Made by a program: the position numbers and the translations under genes. From Embiotoca jacksoni (taxonomy: Eukaryota; Chordata; Actinopteri; Embiotocidae): DNA of 64,000 nt. The stretch is taken from positions 14,854,330 to 14,918,329 of the forward strand of contig JAKOON010000015.1 in the NCBI GenBank assembly GCA_022577435.1, written 5' to 3'. The number at the start of each line of letters is the position of its first letter. Position 1 is the stretch's first letter. Shown one piece after another: positions 35,001 to 45,735 of this stretch. The notes beneath the pieces were generated by a model. It saw nothing but the letters and a program-made list of their open reading frames with translations, had not been told where the DNA came from and made no database searches.

Positions 35001-36902
35001 GTCCGTGTTTCAACTACACTTAAAATATAAAGGAAAGTTTACATTTTAATGAGGTGAGCTGAGGTTAATAAAATCCAGATCATATAAAGATCCCCTCCAA
35101 ACATTTACAAATACTTTTTCATTAATGATGATAATAATAACAAAACAAATACATTTTCAATTATATGTTTAGAAATGACGGTCTTCTCTAACTGAAAGAT
35201 CCGGATACTAAATATGCAAAGATTTGTATAACTCTTAAAACAATTTCCTCCGGATCCACTGCATCATCATTACTTTAAAATCTGGATGTTTTATTGCTTT
35301 TTCTGTAGGTTTGACTTCACCCACAAGAAGCAGAGTGGCGGCTCCGGGCAGTTCGGTAAAGTCATCGGGGTCCTTGAGCCTCTCGAGCCAGAGCATTTCA
35401 CCAAGCTGGAGTTTGAAGACCAGACTGTCGGAACCAACGTCCCGAAGCAATTTGTACCCGCCGTTGAAAAGGCAAGCGCAAACTACAGTTCTCACCACAC
35501 TCCGCTATATAGATGTGAAATATTCAGTGTGAATAAATATTTATTGAAACACAGATTAAAAGAAATGTATGTTTTCAGTCTCATCGTCTCCTCTTGCTGG
35601 TTTCTTCCCATCATGCCACAGGGCTTCAGGGAGGCCTGTGAGAAGGGACCACTGAGCGGGCACAAGATCTCAGGAGTCCGATTCCTCCTGGAAGACGGAG
35701 CAAACCACATGGTCGACTCCAATGAGATCTCCTTCATCCGCGCAGGGGAGGGCGCTCTGAAACAAGGTGAAGGTCACACTGACCTCCTGTTCTCAGGTCA
35801 TTTCATCTCTTTCAGTGTCTGCTTCATTTGGTATTTTTGTGCATTAAACTCTGGTATTGTTGGTCTCCCTTCACAGCCATGGAGAAGGCCAACGCAACCA
35901 TCCTGGAGCCGATCATGTCGGTTGAAATCGTTGCTCCTCAGGAGTTTCAGGGAACCGTCATTGCTGGAGTAAACCGTCGCCACGGTGTCATCACAGGGCA
36001 GGACGGAGCAGAGGGATACTTCACTCTCTACGCTGATGTGAGTCTAGTTTGTACATCTTTCAAACAGCACGTATCCACTATCTTTTCGCTCCGTCTTCCT
36101 TCACTAATTTCAACTGGTCTCTCCCAACAGGTTCCTCTGAACGACATGTTTGGCTACGCCACAGAACTGCGCTCCTGTACTGAAGTAAGTTCAACCTCGG
36201 ACACCCTAAAAATCCATTTCAGTCAGATCATGTTGAGCATTTAAGATAATGGTGATACTCTGTGATAAACTGTGTTTTTATGTATTTACTACTGCCTTTG
36301 ATATTTAATTGTAGCATCTATAACTGTATTTCTAAATATAGATTATTTTCTATTTAAAAAAGAAAAAATCTGAACTCTGCAGTGTTTTTCCAACGTCTTC
36401 AGTCCTCCTCAGTCTGTTGGTGCAGCCTCCACCTTCTACAGAGCCAGAGAAGTGACATACAGGGCAAATAACACCTACAAAGCACTCAGAAATGTTAGAG
36501 CGCAGAGCTCACAGTAATAAGTGAGGGAGACTCAGATGAATATATCAGTATGTTGATCAGCTCCTCAGTTCTCTCCGCTGGATCTTGGCAGCTTGACAGT
36601 CAGTGAACACTGTTCAGAGAGTTTTTAGAGAGGAAATCAAACTGAAACTGGAGTAAAAATAGTGAAAATTACACCCTCACACACGATTTTTAAAATTCAG
36701 ACACAGTTTGTTCAATAAGATTTCAATAATTCCTTAGAATTACTGACATGTTGCGTCATTGTTTATTCAGGGAAAAGGAGAGTACACCATGGACTACAGC
36801 AGATATCAGCCCTGCCTGCCTGCCACACAAGAAGAACTCATCCACAAATATTTAGAGGCCACAGGACAGCTGCCTGCAAAGAAGAACAAGTGGAAGAGCT
36901 GA
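26068..36902 (+). CDS. gfm1: Mitochondrial elongation factor G1
   Basis: GTPase that drives ribosome translocation in mitochondrial translation. Seventeen exons: 26068-26142, 26267-26552, 27556-27760, 28385-28501, 28649-28799, 29111-29265, 29388-29472, 29585-29722, 30046-30147, 30288-30344, 30437-30574, 30824-30906, 35309-35471, 35622-35766, 35877-36037, 36131-36184 and 36771-36902. They total 2247 nt, 748 aa (human about 751). The first 25-45 residues are basic and hydrophobic, as expected for a mitochondrial presequence. G-domain motifs visible are AHIDSGKTT (residues 51-59), RGITIQSAATY (switch I), DTPGHVDF split across exons 2-3, and NKLD. Domain IV has GGSGQFGKV and FREACEKGPLSG. The C terminus is the EF-G domain V type (YATELRSCTEGKGEYTMDY). 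Intron 13 has a GC donor; all others are GT-AG. It is interleaved with a minus-strand latexin-family gene. Confidence 0.97.
27146..27474. repeat. Long imperfect palindrome (inverted repeat) in gfm1 intron 2
   Basis: The left arm (27146-27285, 140 bp) and right arm (27332-27474, 143 bp) are near-perfect reverse complements separated by a 46-bp spacer. Differences are a few substitutions and a 3-base ATC indel near the outer end. Translating either strand from outside in gives nearly the same peptide, which simply reflects the symmetry. No terminal repeats or transposase seen. Confidence 0.9.
30915..31095. repeat. Interspersed repeat (CACACGTTCTTGTTT type)
   Basis: A fish repeat with ATTAACATAATACCTTCTC, AACTAAATGCTTAACCTTG and a trailing CACACACAC. 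It lies in gfm1 intron 12. Confidence 0.45.
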
Positions 36903-37584
36903 AAGCCGTCTCCTCAACCGTTCACTGTTGGACTTTTGACATCTCCCCCGTCCCTCATCAACCACGATTTGACAATAAGGCTTTAATTTATGGAGCCAAA
37001 CGAAGACGGGACATTGTACTTTTCTTCGTTGTTTTAGTTTCCCTCCCTGCTAACGTCTGACCCCTGAAGAAAATATATTTATTACTCTGATTTTAGAACC
37101 ATTTGACCTCTACACTCTGCAGTCACTGTTCAAAAATGGATCGTTACAGCAAGCTCTGTGTTTTCACTTGAGCTTATAATGGCTTTTGTACTATGTACAG
37201 AATGGTTTTCATGTAATAATGATTGCAACAAAGACATATGTCCTTCTTTTAAAGTGTATTTTTTTTCTGTTCTGATTATTTATTTTACAACAAACAAACC
37301 CATAGAGACGCTTGGTCAGTGGCAAGCCCAGATTCTTCTTGAACAATACCATACGGTGAAATGCGGCTGATTAGCTTCAAAACGCGTTAAAAAGAATACA
37401 AAATTATGCACCACTATCAGTCATAGCTAGTGCTTCTCACCTTTCCTGTTTCCTCTGCCATCTCGGGTACACTGTTGGGATGAGCTGATCCGTCTGTCGA
37501 GGCCGTTTCAGGTCTGACTGTCACACTGTTGATCCCAGTTACCCCCATTAACACAGCCAGAACAATCAGGATCCTCAAACCCAT
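31388..37584 (-). CDS. lxn: Latexin/RARRES1-family protein with signal peptide
   Basis: Latexin inhibits A/B-type metallocarboxypeptidases and has two cystatin-like halves; RARRES1 is its membrane-linked paralogue. Seven exons in order: 37441-37584, 34281-34451, 34098-34160, 33248-33422, 32887-33023, 31826-31888 and 31388-31504. All are GT-AG and in phase, 870 nt, 289 aa. Exon 1 encodes 48 residues: a hydrophobic leader (MGLRILIVLAVLMGVTG) and an acidic Ser/Thr-rich linker. The rest reads like latexin: NPNHYPAQRAAKVVQHYL, VEEIIGK, QKCSAEVLFP, a latexin-like NESTEDTLFNM, and FDSHVLLHELVSQEILHWKL. Latexin proper is about 222 aa and lacks a leader; RARRES1 is about 294 aa. The gene therefore looks intermediate. 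Exons 2-7 lie in gfm1 intron 12. An internal ATG (MATGDL) would give a leaderless form. The choice between lxn and a rarres1-like name is uncertain. Confidence 0.85.
32243..32820 (+). mobile_element. hAT-type DNA transposon relic with BED-finger fragment
   Basis: Starts CAGGGATGCACAATAACACC and ends AATATAATGCACCCCTA, giving inverted ends of about 10 bp with mismatches, as in hAT elements. Near 32660-32775 the plus strand reads SHSFNTTNWTVHLKNLHPDH, which resembles the second half of a BED zinc finger from hAT transposases; the rest of the frame is broken. It sits inside latexin intron 5 and gfm1 intron 12. No clear 8-bp target duplication. Confidence 0.6.
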
Positions 37585-38717
37585 TACTGTATGCTGTAAA
37601 ACAGACGTTAGAGAAAAGTAAAAGAGGACTTCTGTGAAAGAGCGCAGGCAGGGAAATGAGCCTGCTGTCAGTGTGGGTTTATATAACGGGGAGGAGGAAG
37701 GGGAAGCAGAGGACAGACTGTCCAGATCCTGCCGTCTTCCTGGCATTATCTGTTTGTTTCTTTTTTTTTCCTCTTAACTCAACAGACCGCCTCACTTTAT
37801 CTGGTTCTGTTCCTCATATGCTCTCAAACAACTCGCTGAAGTTGTCAGCTCCCTAATTGTTTCAACACCTAAACCCATCACAGAAGTGATTGGCTTGAGG
37901 TCAGTTTTCCTGTTGCAGCTGCTGCTGCTGGTGATGCAGGTGTGATTAGTGAGAGTTTGATGAGTTGCAGCTTTGCCTGGTCTACAGTTTGTTAGATGAA
38001 ATGTGGGGAAGCGAGACGTTCAATGAGGCAAATTAAACCTGTCCCGGGGATTTTTGGTCAAAATGTACAAAGTTTACGACTGAAGGTGGTGCTGGACAGT
38101 GACGTTATGCAACTCCCAAGAGGACAGCTAGAATACTGAGTCCATCATAAGGTCATAATCTGACTTTTACAACAGAATATTCTCTAAAGAAATACTGTAC
38201 TGTCTATTTATCCTCGTAAAAATGTTACACCCAAAAGATTTCATTGTGCTTTGGGCTAGAGTTTGACAATGACAACATGTTTTTCCTTGAGATTGAATGT
38301 ACTTCTTGACCTAGAAAACAGTAGATCATGAAACAATCTCACCATAAGGTTAAAAAGTACCAACGGCTTTCGTAGTGAGATTGTGTGTGCAGACTTTTCT
38401 CCTGGTAACTGATGGGAGAGGAGGAAGAAAGTGAGTCAGAGCTCTGGGTTTCTTGAAATGGCTGATAATCTGTGTTTTGCAAAGCCTTATCTGACTCTGT
38501 TCCTGGAACTTTAACACTTCATGTCATACAAATACTCCTGATAATCCGCTTTAGCTTCTCATTTTCTTCTTAGATATATTTGTCTGGCTCCCGTTTGAAT
38601 CAGCACAAGAGCTGCAACCAATATTTTCCATATCGATTATTGTGGCAATTGTTTTTTTTTAGGATAATTGTTTAGTTTACAAAATATGGAAAATTGCACA
38701 ATGAATCAGACTCCAAG

Positions 38718-39094
38718 GCCATCCATCCATCCATTATCTGTACCCGCTTTATCCTGAACAGGATCACAGGGGGGCTGGAGCCTATCCCAGCTCACTTTGG
38801 GCGAAGGCAGGGTGCACCCTGGACAGGTCACTAGTCTATCACAGGCAACACATGGAGACAGACGGAAACAAAGACCATTCATGCTCTCATTCACACCTAA
38901 GGGCAATTTGTAGAACTACCAATTAACCTGAGGCGCATGTTTTTGGATGGTGGGAGGAAGCCAGAGTACCCGGAGAGAACCCACGCAGGCACAGGGAGAA
39001 CATGCAAACTCCACACAGAAAGGCCCAGAACCGGATTCAAACCCGGAACCTTTTCACTGAGAGGTGACAATGCTAACCACTGCACCGCCCATCC
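38718..39094 (-). mobile_element. Common fish retroelement-like repeat with (ATCC)n end
   Basis: Begins CCATCCATCCATTATCTGTA and contains GGGGGCTGGAGCCTATCCCA, CACACCTAAGGGCAATTTG and GGAGAACATGCAAACTCCAC. This is one of the most abundant teleost repeats. The short tandem ATCC end suggests the 3' tail of a minus-strand insertion. Family not assigned. Confidence 0.7.
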
Positions 39095-39139
39095 ATGTCA
39101 TACAAATACTCATAATAATCCAAGGTTACTATCAGGAAA

Positions 39140-39143
<4 letters not shown>

Positions 39144-39177
<34 letters not shown>
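39144..39177. repeat. Poly(T) tract
   Basis: 34 consecutive T residues, possibly a reversed retroelement A-tail. Confidence 0.9.
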
Positions 39178-39477
39178 CAAAACAGCCAATCCTCAACATT
39201 TGAGGAAAGTTGAATCTGAGTTTTTGTCGATTAACTAATTAGTCATTAATCACCATTAGTTACAAAATACTCCCAATAAATTAAGAACAATTTCAGGATT
39301 TCAGGGGGAAAAGAAACTTTAATGACACTTTTTGTTCTATAGAATTATAACATAAACTGAACTGAACTTAAAGATTTTTCATCACACCATTTTGTAGCAA
39401 ATGAAAGCGCAAAATAACACCACAAAAATTACTCACAACAATATTCACTCTTTTGCAGTGTGCTAATAAACATGGTG

Positions 39478-39845
39478 GATGTACACTCGGTGGCCGCTTT
39501 TTTAGGTCCTGCTGTATCTATTTCTACTGAACATCTTAGTCTTAAATTCTACATTAATGAATGTGAATGTTGTTGTTGGAAATGTGTGACTAATAACGTG
39601 TCTTATTACTGAGGTCACAGTTAAAGGTGTAGTGGTCTGCATCATATTGGCTGGTGCATTTAACCTTCCCATTTACAAACATGAGGGGGGCAGAATATGT
39701 TGCAGTCCAGTACAACAACACAACTCACTGTGACCTATATTAATGGCTCTGTGTCAAAAACTGACCATTACAGGCATCATGAAAGAAAACTTCGGGGCAG
39801 AATAGCTATATTAGACTGTGCAGGTGTAACTAATGAAGAAGCTTT
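39478..39845. mobile_element. MITE-like repeat (CACTCGGTGGCCGCTTTTTTAG type)
   Basis: The left end is ACTCGGTGGCCGCTTTTTTA and the right end GTGCAGGTGTAACTAATGAA, decayed versions of a common fish element whose ends read 'agtggccactttattaggt'. It stops about 50 bp before the neu3 stop codon, so it lies within the neu3 3' UTR. Confidence 0.5.
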
Positions 39846-39896
39846 TGGATGTAGATAGAAAACAATTACTGAAATTGTGCAATACAAGCTTGACAT

Positions 39897-42861
39897 CTAT
39901 GACGCAGAACACATCTCTGTCAGCTTCTTTCTCCCCTGCTGGAAAGCTGGTGCACTTTGAGCGTCACCGCTACAACTCAGTCCTGCCTCAGAGACTTGAT
40001 TCTGTCTTTTACATCCCTCGCCGTTCATACCGAGCTCTACATCCTGGGGCAGATTATCAATAACCTCGTAGAGGGTGAAGATGCTAAAGCAGATCTCATC
40101 GTAGGCTGTTGTGGCACCGCACTCGAACAGGCAGGCGAAGGCCACAGCCGGCGGTGCTCCGGGTGAGGGTGACAGCTCCAGGTAGGCCAGGTCAGAGTAG
40201 GCGCTGGGGCCCTCGTAGATCACCCAGGGGCCACGCCAGCTGTCTGGGTCACGGGGAAACAGGCTGAGGAACACACCCAGATCCTTGCGTGCAGTGCTCA
40301 ATGTTGGGTGGGAGTACAGCACCCAGGTGGGGGTTAGGAAATCTGGAGGGGCATTATGGCGAGGTGAAAGAGGGCTGGGGGGGACAGGAGTGACATTTGG
40401 ATTGGGGGATGCTGCGATGGAGCTGCTGCGGCTGCTTGTTGAGACTGTGGATGCTGCAGATCTGGTGAATGCCAATCTGTCGTGAAAGGCCATGCAGGGT
40501 GTCCAGTGTCTGGAGCTGTGTGCAGGTGGCTCTAAGTGACTGTTTCGACTTTGATGTAGATGCAATGGGGCAGGAAATCCAACAATACTACCATGACAAC
40601 CGTTTCGAGGCTCCACCAGCCGCTGCACCAGCTGCCCCTCCTGAAACACGGCTCCATCATCCAGACTGAGGGCCTGCACCCTGTATCCGAGAGGGCTGCG
40701 CGCGTTACAGTACAACACATTCGTCCCATCCTCTTCATCCACAGACACCATCTGACACTCCACAGTCTGCGGCCCCGGTACCGCCTCCCCGAAACACCAG
40801 GTCCTCCCGTGGGTGTCGCTGTGAAAGCAGAAGGCATGTGGGGTGGTCTGGCAGAGCTGTCCGAAGCACTCCTTGCAGTCGATGTGGTAGGTGTAGGCGG
40901 GAACAAGCAGACGGCCGGACTTCAGCTGGATGCCGTGGCCCGGGCCGAGAGCGAACGTGGCCCATTCTGATGGGAAGGAAGAAAACACAATACACTTAAA
41001 GGATAGATCCACTTTTTTTTCAGGTCTGTCTTAAAACAACACCTACATGTGTATACTGGCTACAGCTACAACTTCTGTTGTTACTTAGATGTAGCAGTTC
41101 AATAACAGTGACACCAGATACAATGAACTCTGCTAGTTTTTTTTGAATTATTCCAATCTATTATACCAGTGTTATTTATTTTGCCACAGCTTTGTTGACG
41201 TGTCTGCAGGTCTTTTTGTCAGCTGAGATATATTGTCACCGTCAAAAATTGTCAAGAGGCTTCAAGACTTCCTATTACCTTGAGCTGAACTTTAAAATGT
41301 ATTTTGCCACACAATGGGGACTGTCGATTTTGTCTCAAATCACACGCACTGAAATCGACTTCAGAAGGCATGTTTTCATGGCCAAAATGAAGATTAGGGA
41401 CAGTAGAGTACCATGAATCTTTCTTTTAACAGGCTTAGTATTTACTGTACATGAAAGGGCAAAGATACCATACAATGTTTTCCATTTATTGCATGGGTTG
41501 GATAAGTTTATCTTTAATCTGAACACCAGGGAGATGAAATTAAACCACATCTCCTTATGACTGTGCGTGTAGAGGATTTTTGAGCACTGCAGTGGAAGAG
41601 TGATGGTTGTTTTAATCTTTTTGGGACAGGGGAATGTAAACTATTCAGCATGTAACACATAAAAAGCCCAAACTGAAGAAAAGTCCTCAACAACAAATTA
41701 TACGTAGGCTGAACAGTTTTTTGGAATTATTGCTTTTCTTCCTGGTAAACTTTCTGTGATCCCTTTGAATCATTTTGTGACCCCTTATTTTGGGCACCCT
41801 GATCCTCATGTTAAAAAGTTCCAGAAGAGAATAAGAGATGGGAACATTTATAGATTTACAATATTCACTTTAAATGTAACTGGAAATAACAGCTTGAAAA
41901 TATGTCATATATTCAGGTCTTGATGCCCTGATTTACAGTTTAAAGGGTTTTCCGTGTCCAAAGTTTTAATCAGAATGACACAACTGAAGTCTGTTTTGAG
42001 GTGAATGCTCCCTTTATGAATGTCCCTGACCTTTAATTGTGTCTCCTATGACCCTCTTAGTGAGGTCGGTGATAGGACTCCAGGTGTCGCCGCCATCAGT
42101 GCTGGAGATGTAGCAGAGTCGGGTCACGTTCTTCCCTGTCACCAGCTGGTAGGACTCTGAGGTGTGGCCCAGAACGGCGATGAAGAACAGGAAGAGAGTC
42201 CCGGTGAACTCATCGTACACCGGGCAGGGGTTCATGGAGCGGTGGCCTGGCAGGAAAGCGGTGCCCAGAACACAAATGTCGTCCCACTGCAGCAAAGGAA
42301 GAATAGGAAAAAATAATGTTTGAAAGGAAGGGGAAAAAAAGTCTACAGGATTTAATATCAGCTCACTGAACTTACAAATAATTTTTTTTCCCACCTATCT
42401 ATTGGGACAAAATAATAATAATTTGGGTCTTTTACTGGAACCTTCCGCTACATGTAACTGCATTCTGAAATCTGTTCTTTAATCTGGGAAGAAATGTAGA
42501 AAATATGCTGTCGTTGAAACATAACTACTTTGAACTTTACCTCAATTTGAAGCAAATTCTCTTGTGACTGGTTGTGAAATATTAGTAAAGTAACAGTATT
42601 TGTACTTGAACAGAGCACTGTGGCACTAGAGGTCTTAAATCTACAGCGAACATCACTGACCTCCACATAATTCCTGTAGAAAGTGCCTTTCCTCATGACC
42701 AGCAGGTGAGCCTGAGAGTCAGACGGGCTGAGTCTCTCCTCACAGAAGGCCAGAAAGGATCTGGAGTGGGACAGGTAGAGCAAAGCTGGGACTCTGTACG
42801 TCACTCCATTTGGCTCCTTACGGAAAAGCACAGATCTCGCTGGGAAGTAGGGCGACCTCAT
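39897..42861 (-). CDS. neu3: Sialidase-3-type ganglioside sialidase
   Basis: NEU3 removes sialic acid from gangliosides at membranes. Three coding exons in order: 42661-42861, 42031-42286 and 39897-40966. They total 1527 nt, 508 aa. The arginine motif is YRVP (Arg23). Asp boxes: SSTDGGDTW (about 128-136), SDTHGRTW in exon 3, and a degenerate SLDDGAVF. Other family marks are GHRSMNPCPVY, WATFALGPGHGIQL, NGCHGSIVGF and AYSDLAYLE with the active-site Tyr. The acceptor just before the ATG (AACAG at 42867) and a donor at 43792-43793 suggest a non-coding first exon near 43800. A Ser/Thr/Pro-rich insert of about 50 residues sits before the LLYSHP-like motif (VLYSHPTLS). Teleosts have several neu3 copies, and I cannot say which this is. 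Confidence 0.93.
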
Positions 42862-44867
42862 GCTCGCTGTTGTGTGAATATTTCAAGGTAACTTCAAATT
42901 GTCTGGGAACAACAATCAATATCATTATATCCAAATATTCTGACACAAGCTTTCGAAAAACAAATATGAAGGAGGGGTTAGGGTAAATGAACACATGCAG
43001 TAAATTGAGGGTAACAAAGGTAAACAAAGACAAACAAGCACTTGCACATACATTATGTGTTTATTTGCAAGTACAGCCTGCTTATATCCACAATGATTTA
43101 TCTGTTTGTGTTATTGCATAATTAATTTATTAAACTGTAATATATATTATTTGTGACAGACAGGGAATCTTTTCTGACCTTGTTTATCTAAATCAGCTTT
43201 TAATTTAAGGACAAGCTGCATGACAATCTGCCTATTTGAGTTTTTATCTCACCAAACAATCTCTGGAAAACATCCAGTGGTAGGAAAGTAATTCATCTGT
43301 TACTAATGTGAATTCTGTTTGCCATCAAAACCATCACAGTAGTTTTGATGACACCGCCTGCTTTTGCAGCCCCGTTGAAGTCGTCAAACCTTATACTGAT
43401 CAGAATATTATAAAGAAATTTCATTTTTAGTGTTTTTGAGTTACATATTCAAGAAGGCTAAAGCTCCAAATACATTTTATTTGAAGCATAATCAACTAAA
43501 TATGACTCAAACTCTAATCAAATGTCACTCAACTCACACCTCAGACCTAACAGCTCAATTTAAAGACTAAATAACAAGATGTATCCTCACACTCATGTCT
43601 TCCAGGAGGAGTAACTCATAACAGACCACAAACTGTGAAACAACTTACTAACAACTTCCGTATCACATTTCATCTGCACATATTAATCTGCTTCTTAACA
43701 GAAACCTCAAATTAAATCAGCATTATGAGGAGGCAACTGAATCTAAGGAACAGGTCACCAGCAGAAAATAGCAAATATCTGCAGAGTACTTACATTGACA
43801 GTGATCTGTGAAAAGTGTTGCTGCTTGGAGAGGATGTACAGAATGTGTCAGCACTTGAATATAGTGTTGACAGTCTAATGTGAGTGTGAAGTCAGTTTGT
43901 GTGTTTTAGGGGGAGAGTGAAAGCTAAGGCCTCTCCTCTATTCCCTTTTCAGTGTGGCAATACGGCACTGCTGTTCAATGACCCAGAAATGGCCCAGACT
44001 CATCAGATCTACAGCTTTGGATGAATCAGCGGAGAGCAGCCATTGTGAAAATGAAGGCCGTGTGGGGGACACGCTGAACAATGACTCCATGATCTGCCTC
44101 CTCTGTGCTTTTATTTCTTATTTTCTGCAGAATGTGTTGAAACTAATACCTCGTTGCTTTTAGACTGCAGCTCACCACTTCAACGCTTGGCTCGTGAATC
44201 AGATTTGATCTGTGCAGGACAATATTGTACTCAGACGTGTACAAGTTATTATTATTGAACTCATTTAAAAGGTTCCCAATCTGTGCACATATTCCTTCTC
44301 ATTGACACGATATTTTTTCGGTGTCATGACTGACTGACGTCAGAGAAGTGTTCAGAGAACACAGTGCAAATTCAGTCTGGAATAAAGGCTTTCAAAGACG
44401 GCACACTGAAGAACTTCAGGCCCAAACTCAGCCTCCGAGGCAGCATTGAAATGCTCCACTTGTGTAAAAATACGACAACCGTTATGATGTGAACTCTTTA
44501 GGTCACACATCAGCATCCAGACTGGAGCGATGATTGGTACCAAGGACCCCCAGTTCCTCACGGAGAAGTGGGCTACGTCCTTCAAAACCTCCTGGCAGGC
44601 AAAAGTGAGGGCTTAATCATTAAGCAAATCATTCATTGAGTTATGTTTTTGTGTGAAATTCACGTTTTGTTGGTTTTGTTCTTTGCACACAGTGATTTTG
44701 TGTGCAACTGATGCATGGTTCATTTTGTGCACTAATAAAATATATACCTACGTTTTGAAGAAATCATATTTTATTTTTCCAATTACGAAGGGTTCGGTGA
44801 ATGCACTGATGAAGCTCGCAGGGTTCAGTACCTCCAATAAGGTTAAGAACCACTGGCTTAATGTATA

Positions 44868-44905
<38 letters not shown>

Positions 44906-45735
44906 GTGATGTCATCAAAAAGCGACCGAACCCCACATGGCAACCCGCTGAAGTTTTGACGGCACTCGCGGAAGGTATTGTGATGATCTAATTGTTTTAA
45001 GTTCTCAATAATGTCACGCCACCGTTTTTCAATCAGAAAATGAACATCGACGTGCTTGTTGTCACCGTCAAGCCGTCGGCTGAGCAGGAAGTTGCGCATT
45101 AGCGTTCATGCTAACTAGTTAGCAGAGCTGAAGCTGTCTGGTGTGACATCAGCTGTCTCTCGTGTCTGCAGTAACTTCTTCGCGTCTGAGTGAATTCCCT
45201 CTAGAAGAGACCGGAAACCACCTATTAAAAAAAAACCCTTCGTTGGACATTTATTTACACTTACGTTCACCTGTTTTTAAAGTAGGCGACTATTCTTGTT
45301 TGCAGGAATACGAGGTATCACCGGTATCATAGGACAGTGTCTCGTTTATTAAAGCTCAAATACAAAAATGCATCGTAATAAATCCTGCTTTCATGAGGAG
45401 TATAATGTTCCCAAAAACAAAATTGGTTAATAAGATGAGTATTTACCGAATAATCGATTATGATAATTTATTTTTTTTCAACCAATTGTCCAAAACCAAA
45501 ATAATTTCGATTTAACTTCACAGAAGACAAACAAATAACTAATTGTTGTCATTTAAGAGGCTGGAACCAAATGAAGTTTGTCACTTATAAAAAAAAAAAT
45601 TAATTCATAATTTTTTTTTTTACTAGCAGTTGTTTTCTGTTGATCGACTAACTGGTTAACTGTCATCATCTCGGCTCTCCTTAAATTGTCGTCATGTTTG
45701 TCAGAGGTGTTTACCTCCCACGTCACAGGGTCAGC
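42862..45735. other. Region between neu3 and wdr53
   Basis: Contains the presumed neu3 5' non-coding exon near 43794-43850, an unexplained minus-strand open frame at 44352-44593 with a good acceptor, a repeat-like stretch containing GGGTTCGGTGAATGCACTG (about 44780-44865), a 33-A tract, and the wdr53 promoter from about 45100. No recognised gene. Confidence 0.5.
44870..44902. repeat. Poly(A) tract
   Basis: About 33 A residues directly after a repeat-like segment, consistent with a retroelement or repeat tail. Confidence 0.9.

Larger units (their letters stand above)
37585..39896. other. Intergenic region between the latexin gene and neu3
   Basis: Holds the presumed latexin promoter (37585-38000), a CTG-rich run near 37916-37935, the interspersed repeat at 38718-39094, a 34-T tract, and the repeat at 39478-39845. 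No gene was recognised. Confidence 0.6.

Noticed and set aside
42001..42030. Possible extension of neu3 exon 2 past its donor
   Set aside because: The phase joins correctly only with the GTCAGG donor at 42029-42030, giving IKEWATF at the junction as in other NEU3 proteins.
44764..45099. Minus-strand ATG frame beginning MRNFLLSRRLDGDNKHVDVH
   Set aside because: It runs into a poly(A)/poly(T) tract read as poly-Phe, and the neighbouring DNA looks like an interspersed repeat. No family recognised, so not called as a gene.
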